A stretch of 64,000 nt of DNA from Cognatundibacterium rugosum (GTDB lineage Bacteria > Pseudomonadota > Gammaproteobacteria > Burkholderiales > Burkholderiaceae_D): contig NZ_JACOGG010000006.1 of NCBI RefSeq assembly GCF_014284365.1, positions 62,001 through 126,000 of the forward strand, written 5' to 3'. A program made the position numbers and the translations under genes. The notes below the pieces were generated by a model. It made no database searches, was not told the origin of the DNA, and saw only the letters and a list, made by a program, of their open reading frames with translations. This document shows positions 55,732-64,000 of this stretch, in pieces; within the stretch, counting starts at the first letter, position 1, and each line of letters starts with the position of its first letter.

Positions 55732-55980
55732 AGGAAGACCACGACAAAGTAAAAATGCTTGATTGCATTGATTGCGTTGAATGACGAACTGGCGACAATG
55801 GCAGAACACGTACACGGACTGCGATGTCGTCCGATTAGCATTACCGAATACACACAATTATACTTTATGTGGAATGAGATAATTAATTCTGAATATTATT
55901 TAGAATCAACTGATTAAATTGCGTATAAATACTGATTAATTTCCTTATATACAATCAACACGATCTGCCTGAGCAGACGT
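55732..55980 (-). other. AT-rich proB promoter region
   Basis: About 250 bp, strongly AT-rich (55860-55960), between the obgE terminator and proB. No gene is seen. Several AT-rich hexamers could be -10 elements; none pairs convincingly with a -35. Confidence 0.35.
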
Positions 55981-56007
55981 AAAAAAGGCCTGAACATTTC
56001 AGGCCTT
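55981..56007 (-). terminator. Intrinsic terminator of obgE
   Basis: Minus strand: AAGGCCTGAA-ATG-TTCAGGCCTT, a 10-bp perfect stem followed by a run of T residues. Confidence 0.9.
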
Positions 56008-56012
56008 ACTTT

Positions 56013-57134
<1,122 letters not shown>

Positions 57135-57146
57135 CTAAAAAAGCTT

Positions 57147-57187
57147 GTATAAATCTTTGCGACCCGATTGGTGCAACCGATTTATAC
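57147..57187 (-). promoter_or_regulatory. Candidate obgE promoter with embedded inverted repeat
   Basis: Minus strand: TTGCAC (57176-57171), 17-base spacer, TTTATA (57153-57148). A perfect 9-bp inverted repeat GTATAAATC (57147-57155) / GATTTATAC (57179-57187) brackets it, with centres 32 bp apart. This could be sigma-70 promoter plus repressor site. Confidence 0.4.
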
Positions 57188-57245
57188 AGGATCTCTCTGT
57201 TTCACTGACACCACTATAGGACTATAGGACAGTTTGTGAAACCAT

Positions 57246-57276
57246 AGAAAAAAAGGCTCTACCAATGGCAGAGCCT
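57246..57276 (-). terminator. Intrinsic terminator after rpmA
   Basis: Minus strand: AGGCTCT (57276-57270), nine-base loop, AGAGCCT (57260-57254), followed by a T-run. It separates rplU-rpmA from obgE. Confidence 0.85.
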
Positions 57277-57320
57277 ATTTATAGTACTGGCTTGCGCCTG
57301 ATTTTGAATTACTTCAAAAC

Positions 57321-57578
57321 TTAAGCTGCAACAACAATTGCGTACTGGTGCTTGTTTGCACCTTTAGTCGCGAATTGTACTTTGCCGTCAACCAGAGCGA
57401 ACAAAGTGTGATCTTTGCCCATACCAACATTTTCACCAGCGTGTACACGTGTACCGCGTTGACGAATGATGATACCGCCAGCATTGATAGACTGGCCGCC
57501 GTAAACTTTAACGCCTAAGCGTTTTGACTCTGAGTCACGGCCGTTGCGCGTGGTGCCGCCGCCTTTTTTGTGTGCCAT
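57321..57578 (-). CDS. rpmA: 50S ribosomal protein L27
   Basis: An 85-residue ribosomal protein at the peptidyl transferase centre. The sequence begins [19 protein letters not shown], diagnostic for L27, with no N-terminal prepeptide of the Firmicutes type. AAGGAG precedes the ATG. It is 51 bases downstream of rplU in the conserved rplU-rpmA-obgE order. Confidence 0.98.
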   Translation of the reverse strand: MAHKKGGGTTRNGRDSESKRLGVKVYGGQSINAGGIIIRQRGTRVHAGENVGMGKDHTLFALVDGKVQFATKGANKHQYAIVVAA

Positions 57579-57629
57579 TTAATAGCTCCTTGATACAGGT
57601 AATAAACAGTAATTCAGCAGAAACTGAGA

Positions 57630-57941
57630 TTAACCGTTGATAGATACGATTTGCAATTCAGTGTAGTTTTGGCGATGGCCTTGACGCTTCTGGTAATGCT
57701 TACGACGACGCATTTTGAAAATACGTACTTTGTCGTGACGACCGTGATCTACTACCTTAGCCAGCACCGTAGCACCTGCGACCAATGGAGCACCAAATTT
57801 AATGGTTTCACCTGCGCCCAATGCGAGCACTTGATCAATGGTGATTTCGGAGCCAATGTCTGCAGGTATCTGTTCTACTTTAAGTTTTTCACCGGCAACA
57901 ACTTTATATTGTTTACCGCCGGTTTTTATGACCGCGTACAT
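57630..57941 (-). CDS. rplU: 50S ribosomal protein L21
   Basis: A 103-residue ribosomal protein. The ATG at 57941 ([19 protein letters not shown]) is the family start, with GAGG six bases upstream; the longer frame runs through the leader. The C-terminal RNA-binding motif [20 protein letters not shown] is present. Transcription should begin about 70 bases upstream from a consensus sigma-70 promoter. Confidence 0.98.
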   Translation of the reverse strand: MYAVIKTGGKQYKVVAGEKLKVEQIPADIGSEITIDQVLALGAGETIKFGAPLVAGATVLAKVVDHGRHDKVRIFKMRRRKHYQKRQGHRQNYTELQIVSING

Positions 57942-57977
57942 GGGAAACCTCATCAAATAAATATAGGGAATTTCTTT

Positions 57978-58010
57978 TTCGCCCCAAAACAAGGTTTGTT
58001 TTCGGGAAAA
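57978..58010 (-). promoter_or_regulatory. Hairpin in the rplU leader
   Basis: In the ~70-base leader the minus strand can fold CCCGAAAACA against TGTTTTGGGG (9 of 10 pairs, ~5-base loop). Its place between promoter and ribosome binding site would suit autogenous control by L21, as in L21 leaders described in other bacteria. Confidence 0.4.
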
Positions 58011-58016
58011 CCCCAA

Positions 58017-58045
58017 ATTATACATAGACTTAGCAACAGCGTCAA
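58017..58045 (-). promoter_or_regulatory. Sigma-70 promoter of rplU-rpmA
   Basis: Minus strand: TTGACG (58045-58040), 17-base spacer, TATAAT (58022-58017). A near-perfect consensus promoter, as expected for a ribosomal protein operon. Confidence 0.85.
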
Positions 58046-58235
58046 AAACAATTTGCATATTTTTTCAGCACCGGCATCGTACAGAAAAGCGCTTTTCACT
58101 TGTGAAAGATCAAATTTGACGCTATTTCCACGCCTGTAACAGCGCTCTTACTGATTTTACTCATGATGTGAAGAGCAATTTTGGTCACCTCATCGTATAA
58201 TCTCGGCGTCTAGAATTCTTTAGCAGGATCATCCC

Positions 58236-59216
58236 TTGTCTGCCTCAGCACAACCCAACCCGATTACCGATGTGATTGCCACGGATATGGTGGCAGTGAA
58301 TCAAGTGATACGTCAGCAGCTGCATTCTGAAGTTGCACTGGTTAACCAAATTGCCGAATACATCATCAACGCTGGCGGCAAGCGCATCCGTCCGGTGCTG
58401 GTATTGCTGATGGCAAACGCTTATGGTTACCAGGGCAAACACCATTTCGACTTAGCAGCTATTGTTGAATTCATACACACCGCCACACTGTTACATGATG
58501 ATGTAGTTGATGAATCCTCACTGCGTCGTGGGCGCCAGACTGCCAACGCGATGTTTGGCAATGCTGCCTCGGTACTGGTGGGTGATTTTCTGTACTCACG
58601 TGCGTTTCAAATGATGGTTTCCATCCAAAGCATGCGCGTTATGCAAATACTGGCGGATGCGACCAATGTGATCGCCGAAGGTGAAGTGTTGCAATTACTC
58701 AACATGCATGACCCGGATGTATCCGAAGAACGCTATCTGCAAGTGATACGCTCCAAAACAGCGAAATTGTTTGAGGCAGCCGCCGAAATTGGCGCCTTAA
58801 TTGCAGGTGCAAATGACGCACAAATCAGTGCGGCTGGTGAATACGGTCGCTCCATCGGTACCGCTTTCCAGCTAATCGATGATGTATTGGATTATTCCGG
58901 CAACGCCGACGACATAGGCAAAAATGTCGGTGACGACTTGCGCGAAGGCAAACCAACTCTGCCGCTAATTTATCTGATGAAAAACGGCTCCGATGCGGAA
59001 CGGCAACTGGTCAGAACTTGTATAGAGCAAGGTGATGAATCTCAGTTCCACGCCATACTGCAGGCCATCACTGAATCTGGCGCGCTCGAATATACACGCA
59101 ATAAAGCTGTGACTGCCGCCGAGCTTGCAAAGCAAGCTGTGGCAGATTTGCCTGATTCAGCTTACAAATCAGCACTGCTTGCACTCAGCCAGTTTGCGGT
59201 CACCCGCAATCATTAA
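58236..59216 (+). CDS. ispB: Octaprenyl diphosphate synthase (polyprenyl synthetase)
   Basis: A 326-residue trans-prenyltransferase making the ubiquinone side chain. The start is a TTG at 58236 with AGGA upstream; homology to E. coli IspB extends across the N-terminus before the first internal ATG (58287), supporting the TTG. The two Asp-rich motifs are LLHDDVVDESSLRRG and LIDDVLDYSG, and GGKRIRPVL marks the isopentenyl diphosphate site. It is divergent from rplU, a common bacterial arrangement. Product chain length (C40) is inferred from the family. Confidence 0.93.
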   Translation: MSASAQPNPITDVIATDMVAVNQVIRQQLHSEVALVNQIAEYIINAGGKRIRPVLVLLMANAYGYQGKHHFDLAAIVEFIHTATLLHDDVVDESSLRRGRQTANAMFGNAASVLVGDFLYSRAFQMMVSIQSMRVMQILADATNVIAEGEVLQLLNMHDPDVSEERYLQVIRSKTAKLFEAAAEIGALIAGANDAQISAAGEYGRSIGTAFQLIDDVLDYSGNADDIGKNVGDDLREGKPTLPLIYLMKNGSDAERQLVRTCIEQGDESQFHAILQAITESGALEYTRNKAVTAAELAKQAVADLPDSAYKSALLALSQFAVTRNH

Positions 59217-59443
59217 ACTACCCATCCCCTGAGGGGTACCCGGCGCCGGACCTCAACGACCGGTGTGGCTTCGTGCTGCCTGAAATACCCGCTATTACCC
59301 CTACACCGCTTGAATGTTGCACTGGGCGTCAGGGCGCTTCTCCACATATGTAAAAAAGAGTAGCATCGCTTTACAAATACTGGCTTCAGTTGCATTATCC
59401 CTAGGCAACTGATTGTTTTGGCAAACCTTACCGATAAGTCACT
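59217..59443 (+). other. ispB-pilB intergenic region
   Basis: 227 bp without a supported gene. I looked for a tRNA here, since some relatives carry one, and found none. It presumably contains the pilB promoter; no consensus element is obvious. Confidence 0.35.
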
Positions 59444-61171
59444 ATGTCCGCTGTCCCTCCGAACTCTGCTCCCGCGGCCAGCACGCCTGGCCTTGCGCGC
59501 GCTTTAATGCAAGGTAACTTATTAAATACCACGCAACTCGACAATGCATTAAAAAAAGCTGCAGCCGATAAATCACCATTTATTGATGCACTGATTTCCA
59601 GCGGAGCGATGAGTGCCAAAGATGTTGCCAGTTTTTGTTCTGATACCTTTGGTTACCCTTTACTCGACTTATCTGCCATTAATGAAGAGCTGCTCCCGGA
59701 AAAGCTGGTTGATACGAAGCTGATGCTGGCGCAGCGGCTGGTTCCGATAGCCAAAAAAGGCAATAAACTCTCTCTGGCGATTGCCGATCCGACGAATAAT
59801 TCTGCGCTGGATCAGGTGAAATTTCAAACCAGCCTGGCGCTGGAAATTATCATTGTTCAGCACGATGCACTGAGCAAACTGCTGGAAAAAATCGGTAAAA
59901 CATCTGAACAAAGCCTGAGTGAGCTGGCAGGTGACGACTTTGAGCTGGATTTTAAAGAAGAAGACCTGAATCAGGCAGCAGCAGATGCGCAAGCCAATGA
60001 AGTCGATGACGCACCTATCGTCAAATTTTTGCAAAAAATGCTGGTCGACGCGATCAATATGGGTGCCTCCGATTTGCATTTTGAACCCTTCGAAAAGTTT
60101 TATCGCATCCGCTTCCGTATTGATGGCGAACTGCGCGAAATCGCGCAACCACCACTGGCGATTAAAGATAAGCTGTCATCCCGTATCAAGGTCATTTCCA
60201 AGCTCGATATTTCGGAGAAACGGGTTCCGCAAGACGGCCGCATGAAGCTGCATCTGAATGCGAACAAATCGATCGATTTCCGTGTAAGTACCTTGCCGAC
60301 TTTGTTCGGTGAAAAAATTGTGATGCGTATTCTGGATGGGTCGCAGGCGCAGATGGGTATTGATGCCCTGGGCTACGATCCTGATCAGAAAGAAACGCTG
60401 CTCAATGCGATTACTCGCCCCTATGGCATGGTGTTAGTGACCGGTCCTACCGGCTCCGGTAAAACAGTCTCTCTGTACACTTGCCTGAATGTGATCAACA
60501 AACCTGGTATCAATATCTCGACCGCAGAAGATCCGGCGGAGATCAATTTGCCAGGTGTGAATCAGGTAAACGTCAATGACAAAGCGGGTCTGACCTTTGC
60601 TGCAGCACTGAAATCCTTTCTGCGTCAGGATCCTGATGTCATCATGGTGGGTGAGATTCGTGACCTGGAAACTGCGGATATCGCCATCAAGGCAGCGCAA
60701 ACCGGGCATATGGTTTTTTCCACGCTGCACACCAATGATGCGCCATCCACCCTGACACGTTTGATGAATATGGGGGTTGCCCCGTTTAACATCGCATCTT
60801 CGGTCATTCTGATTACTGCACAACGTCTGGCCAGGCGCTTATGCACCTGTAAGCGTCCGGCGACCGTGCTGGACGAAGTTTTGCTGGCCGCCGGCTTCAA
60901 AGAAGAAGATCTGGATGGCAGTTGGAAACCCTACGAGCCGGTAGGCTGTGAGCGCTGCAGTGGTACTGGTTATAAAGGCCGGGTTGGTATCTATCAGCTG
61001 ATGCCAATTTCAGAGTCTATCGAGCGCATTATTCTGGCCAGCGGATCCGCCTTGGATATCGAAGCACAGGCACAAAGCGAAGGCATACGCAATCTGCGCC
61101 AGTCAGGTCTGCTCAAAGTCAAACAAGGTCTGACCAGCCTCGAAGAAGTGCTCGGCTGCACCAACGAATAA
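59444..61171 (+). CDS. pilB: Type IV pilus assembly ATPase PilB
   Basis: A 575-residue GspE/PulE-family hexameric ATPase powering pilus extension. The N-terminal MshEN-like domain (~15-160) contains LNTTQLDNALKKAAADKSPF and YPLLDLSAI. The ATPase core has Walker A GPTGSGKTVSLYT (~332), the Asp box GEIRDLETADIAI and the His box STLHTNDAPSTLTRL. A zinc-binding Cys set is present (RLCTCKRP ~466 and CERCSGTGY ~502). It starts the pilB-pilC-pilD-coaE operon. Confidence 0.96.
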   Translation: MSAVPPNSAPAASTPGLARALMQGNLLNTTQLDNALKKAAADKSPFIDALISSGAMSAKDVASFCSDTFGYPLLDLSAINEELLPEKLVDTKLMLAQRLVPIAKKGNKLSLAIADPTNNSALDQVKFQTSLALEIIIVQHDALSKLLEKIGKTSEQSLSELAGDDFELDFKEEDLNQAAADAQANEVDDAPIVKFLQKMLVDAINMGASDLHFEPFEKFYRIRFRIDGELREIAQPPLAIKDKLSSRIKVISKLDISEKRVPQDGRMKLHLNANKSIDFRVSTLPTLFGEKIVMRILDGSQAQMGIDALGYDPDQKETLLNAITRPYGMVLVTGPTGSGKTVSLYTCLNVINKPGINISTAEDPAEINLPGVNQVNVNDKAGLTFAAALKSFLRQDPDVIMVGEIRDLETADIAIKAAQTGHMVFSTLHTNDAPSTLTRLMNMGVAPFNIASSVILITAQRLARRLCTCKRPATVLDEVLLAAGFKEEDLDGSWKPYEPVGCERCSGTGYKGRVGIYQLMPISESIERIILASGSALDIEAQAQSEGIRNLRQSGLLKVKQGLTSLEEVLGCTNE

Positions 61172-61185
61172 CCGGAGTCCCTTAA

Positions 61186-62412
61186 ATGGCAACAAATCCC
61201 CAGAAACCAGCCAAGCAAGTCAAAGAAGTCCTGTATGCCTGGGAAGGCAAGGACAAATTTGGCAAAAAAGTGCAGGGAGAAATGCGCGCTGGTGGCGAGG
61301 CAATCGTCAACGCGACCTTGCGCCGCCAGGGCATTCTGGTCACCAAACTCAAGAAAAAAAGCTATAGCTCGGGCAAACGTATTTCCGATGCAGACATCAC
61401 CTTATTCACACGTCAGTTAGCAACGATGATGAAGGCAGGCGTTCCACTGCTGCAGTCATTTGATATCGTCGCAAAAGGCAATGCGAATCCCTCAGTCTCA
61501 AAATTGCTGCAGGATATACGCGGCGATGTGGAAACAGGGACCAGTCTGAATCAGGCTTTCCGCAAATACCCTCTGTACTTTGATCCGCTGTTCTGCAATC
61601 TGGTCGGTGCCGGTGAGCAAGCCGGTATTCTGGAAGACTTGCTGACGCGGCTTGCGATTTATAAAGAAAAAACCCAGACCATCAAGAAAAAAATTAAGTC
61701 TGCGCTGACCTACCCTATCGCTATTTTGTCGGTTGCGTTCATCGTCACCGCCGTAATCATGATCTGGGTGGTGCCTGCATTTAAAGAAGTCTTCATGAGT
61801 TTCGGTGCCGAATTGCCAGCGCCAACCTTGTTTGTCATGGCCTTATCCGACTTCTTTGTGAGTTACTGGTACATTATTTTCGGCGGTCTGTTCGGCGCAA
61901 TTTACTTTTTCTTCCAAACATGGCGCCGTTCACTGCAAATGCAAAGAGCAATGGACCGCATCTTGTTGCAAGCCCCTATTTTTGGCGCTGTAATCCGCAA
62001 AGCGACCATCGCGCGCTGGACCCGAACTTTGTCTACCATGTTTGCGGCCGGTGTGCCGTTGGTTGAGTCGCTGGATTCTGTGGGCGGTGCAGCCGGTAAT
62101 GCTGTCTATCTCGATGCCACCATTAAAATTCAGACTGAAGTCAGCACCGGTACCAGCCTGACTGTCGCGATGCAAAATGCGAACGTTTTCCCCAGCATGG
62201 TCACACAAATGGTGGCGATTGGCGAGGAATCCGGCGCGCTCGACAATATGCTAGGCAAAGTCGCGGACTTCTATGAAGAAGAAGTGGATGAAGCGGTTGC
62301 CTCTTTATCGAGCCTGATGGAACCATTAATTATGGTGATTCTGGGCGTATTGATCGGCGGCCTGGTGGTGGCGATGTATTTACCAATTTTCAAACTGGGT
62401 TCGGTTATCTGA
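61186..62412 (+). CDS. pilC: Type IV pilus inner-membrane platform protein PilC
   Basis: A 408-residue GspF-family protein that works with PilB at the base of the pilus. Two T2SSF cytoplasmic repeats are seen (~70-195, LFTRQLATMMKAGVPLLQSF; ~275-397, ARWTRTLSTMFAAGVPLVES), each followed by membrane helices, with a final helix LIMVILGVLIGGLVVAMYLP. CGGAGT precedes the ATG. The stop codon shares its last base with the pilD ATG. Confidence 0.95.
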   Translation: MATNPQKPAKQVKEVLYAWEGKDKFGKKVQGEMRAGGEAIVNATLRRQGILVTKLKKKSYSSGKRISDADITLFTRQLATMMKAGVPLLQSFDIVAKGNANPSVSKLLQDIRGDVETGTSLNQAFRKYPLYFDPLFCNLVGAGEQAGILEDLLTRLAIYKEKTQTIKKKIKSALTYPIAILSVAFIVTAVIMIWVVPAFKEVFMSFGAELPAPTLFVMALSDFFVSYWYIIFGGLFGAIYFFFQTWRRSLQMQRAMDRILLQAPIFGAVIRKATIARWTRTLSTMFAAGVPLVESLDSVGGAAGNAVYLDATIKIQTEVSTGTSLTVAMQNANVFPSMVTQMVAIGEESGALDNMLGKVADFYEEEVDEAVASLSSLMEPLIMVILGVLIGGLVVAMYLPIFKLGSVI

Positions 62413-63275
62413 TGCTGCAAGAGATATTTTTTCAACCGGCATCAAACTTGTTCGGTACATTTTGTTTTGCTGTGATCGGTTTACTCACGGGCAGCTTTTT
62501 GAATGTGGTGATTTATCGGCTGCCGAAAATGATGCAAAGGCAGTTTGACAATGACCTTGCTGAAGAATTGGGCAAGCAGCCGCCACATACTGATCGCTAC
62601 AATCTGCTTGTGCCGCGCTCTGCCTGCCCGCATTGCGGGCATCAGATCCGTGCCTGGGAAAATATTCCGGTTGTGAGTTACTTGCTGATAGGCGGTAAAT
62701 GCACCAGTTGCAAAGCCCCTGTCTCGGCACGCTATCCGATAGTAGAAACAATTACTGGAGCACTGGCGGCGGCGATGGCCTGGCACTTTGGCACCGGCAT
62801 CGCAGGCATGGCAGCAACCGTTTTCTGTTTTTTCCTGATTACCCTGACGCTGATCGATGCTGACACCCAGTTTCTGCCCGATGATCTGACCTATAGCCTG
62901 CTTTGGCTGGGGATGTTACTGAGCCTGACGGGTGTATTCTCTACACCTGCCACATCGATACTGGGAGCTGTCGCAGGCTATCTGTCTTTGTGGCTGGTGT
63001 TTCACCTGTATCGCATGCTGACCGGTAAAGAAGGTTTTGGTTACGGTGATTTCAAAATGCTGGCTGCACTTGGTGCCTGGCTGGGCTGGCAAATGCTGCC
63101 ACTGATTATTCTGCTGTCATCTCTGGTCGGCTCGCTCGTCGGAATCACGCTGATCCTGTTATCAAAGATGGGGTTTGAAACCAAACTCTCCTTCGGCCCG
63201 TATCTGGCTATGGCAGGCCTGATTGCGATGCTCTGGGGGCAGCAAATTCTACACGCCTATCTGAGCTACTTATAA
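62412..63275 (+). CDS. pilD: Prepilin peptidase / N-methyltransferase PilD
   Basis: A 287-residue integral membrane aspartic peptidase that cleaves prepilin leaders and methylates the new N-terminus. The cytoplasmic loop carries the two zinc CxxC pairs (SACPHCGHQIRAWENIP and KCTSCKAP). The catalytic Asp residues lie in LTLIDADTQFLPD and GFGYGDFKMLAALG. About eight membrane helices are expected. Translationally coupled to pilC. Confidence 0.95.
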   Translation: MLQEIFFQPASNLFGTFCFAVIGLLTGSFLNVVIYRLPKMMQRQFDNDLAEELGKQPPHTDRYNLLVPRSACPHCGHQIRAWENIPVVSYLLIGGKCTSCKAPVSARYPIVETITGALAAAMAWHFGTGIAGMAATVFCFFLITLTLIDADTQFLPDDLTYSLLWLGMLLSLTGVFSTPATSILGAVAGYLSLWLVFHLYRMLTGKEGFGYGDFKMLAALGAWLGWQMLPLIILLSSLVGSLVGITLILLSKMGFETKLSFGPYLAMAGLIAMLWGQQILHAYLSYL

Positions 63276-63282
63276 ACGACTT

Positions 63283-63909
63283 ATGCACCAGGAAAAGTTC
63301 AGTCTGGGTCTGACCGGTGGCATAGGCAGTGGCAAGACCACGATTGCCAATGCATTTCAGGCACAGGGCGCCAGCCTGATCGATACCGACCTGATCGCCC
63401 ACGCACTCACTCAGAAAGATGGTCTGGCCATTCCACAGATACGTGCAGAATTTGGTGATCAGGCAATTTCTATTGATGGCAGTATGGATAGAGCCAGAAT
63501 GCGCGCATTAGTTTTTAATGACAGCGCCGCCAAACTCAGACTCGAAGCGATCTTACATCCACTGATACGTAGCCAGACCGAGCAGGCAGCCGCGAGCGCT
63601 ACCGGTGACTATCTGATTTTTGTCGTGCCTCTGCTGTTTGAGTCCGGCAACTGGAGGCAAAGAGTAGACCGTATCCTGGTTATCGATTGTGCGGAAGAAA
63701 TTCAAATTGCACGCGTCATGCAGCGTAACCAGCTCAGCCGCGAACAAGTCTTGGCCGTCATGCGCAATCAGGCATCACGACAGGAAAGACTGGCAGGTGC
63801 AGACGACATTATTCTTAACGAGGAGGCGCTTCATTTGTTGCAACCGCAAATTCTCACTTTGCATCACAATTATTTGCGCCTGGCTGCAAAAAAAACCGTC
63901 AATGGCTGA
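63283..63909 (+). CDS. coaE: Dephospho-CoA kinase
   Basis: A 208-residue kinase for the last step of coenzyme A synthesis. The P-loop GLTGGIGSGKTTIA is at residues ~9-22, DTDLIAHALT holds the catalytic Asp region, and the lid and nucleotide-binding segments VVPLLFESGNWR and MQRNQLSREQ are typical. It starts seven bases after pilD; the pilD-coaE pairing is conserved in many proteobacteria. The ~90 bp that follow to the window edge hold no recognisable gene. Confidence 0.95.
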   Translation: MHQEKFSLGLTGGIGSGKTTIANAFQAQGASLIDTDLIAHALTQKDGLAIPQIRAEFGDQAISIDGSMDRARMRALVFNDSAAKLRLEAILHPLIRSQTEQAAASATGDYLIFVVPLLFESGNWRQRVDRILVIDCAEEIQIARVMQRNQLSREQVLAVMRNQASRQERLAGADDIILNEEALHLLQPQILTLHHNYLRLAAKKTVNG

Positions 63910-64000
63910 AGGTTGACTGTTGGAGGTATGCTCTCCCACAAAAACAGTTCTTAAAAAACGCACATGGTATTTGTATTTTCTGACAGTATGGTTCAGAATC

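Noticed and set aside
59217..59443. Possible tRNA gene between ispB and pilB
   Set aside because: No T-loop GGTTCGA-type sequence, anticodon stem or CCA-ending acceptor stem could be found.

Overview
The window is chromosomal DNA of a betaproteobacterium, most likely Burkholderiales, family Oxalobacteraceae (Undibacterium/Herminiimonas-like). This rests on the gene content and order (rplU-rpmA-obgE-proB; pilB-pilC-pilD-coaE; a pilG-pilH-pilI-pilJ-chpA block beside rubredoxin-thiD-hemL; an alanine/lysine-rich histone H1-like protein) and on moderate GC. Genus is inference. I see no rRNA, tRNA, CRISPR array, insertion sequence or prophage. Nearly every gene looks intact.

Layout. 1-5.1 kb: acpH, a DUF1631 protein with an overlapping small membrane protein, and a PlsC-type acyltransferase. 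5.4-9.3 kb (minus): yqgE-ruvX-pyrR-pyrB-pyrC', where the dihydroorotase homologue has lost its metal-binding histidines. 9.4-10.9 kb: a photolyase. 10.9-21.6 kb (minus): a type IV pilus chemosensory operon (pilG, pilH, pilI, pilJ and a 2233-residue ChpA hybrid kinase) followed by rubredoxin. 22-24.2 kb: a ThiD-like protein and hemL. 24.2-28.2 kb: a cytosine-deaminase-like amidohydrolase divergent from a LacI regulator, yggT, and the repeat-rich histone-like gene. 28.6-33 kb: class Ia ribonucleotide reductase (nrdA, nrdB) behind paired NrdR-type boxes.

33.3-37.6 kb (minus): pilS-pilR with a small zinc-ribbon protein and a YpjD/CcsA-like membrane protein. 37.8-47.3 kb looks accessory: a secreted S46 peptidase; an ABC importer (binding protein, permease, ATPase) continuous with a DctB/DctD-type two-component system; and an orphan LivK-like binding protein. 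A consensus sigma-54 promoter lies just upstream of the ABC operon, and the DctD-like protein has the sigma-54 contact motif, so importer and regulator appear to form one circuit.

47.9-64 kb is housekeeping: ffh, a SWIB-domain protein, a TonB-like small protein, a lytic transglycosylase, proS, rppH, a CNP1-like protein, proB, obgE, rpmA, rplU, ispB, pilB, pilC, pilD and coaE. Type IV pilus functions occur in three separate places: assembly (pilBCD), chemosensory control (pilGHIJ-chpA) and transcription (pilSR).
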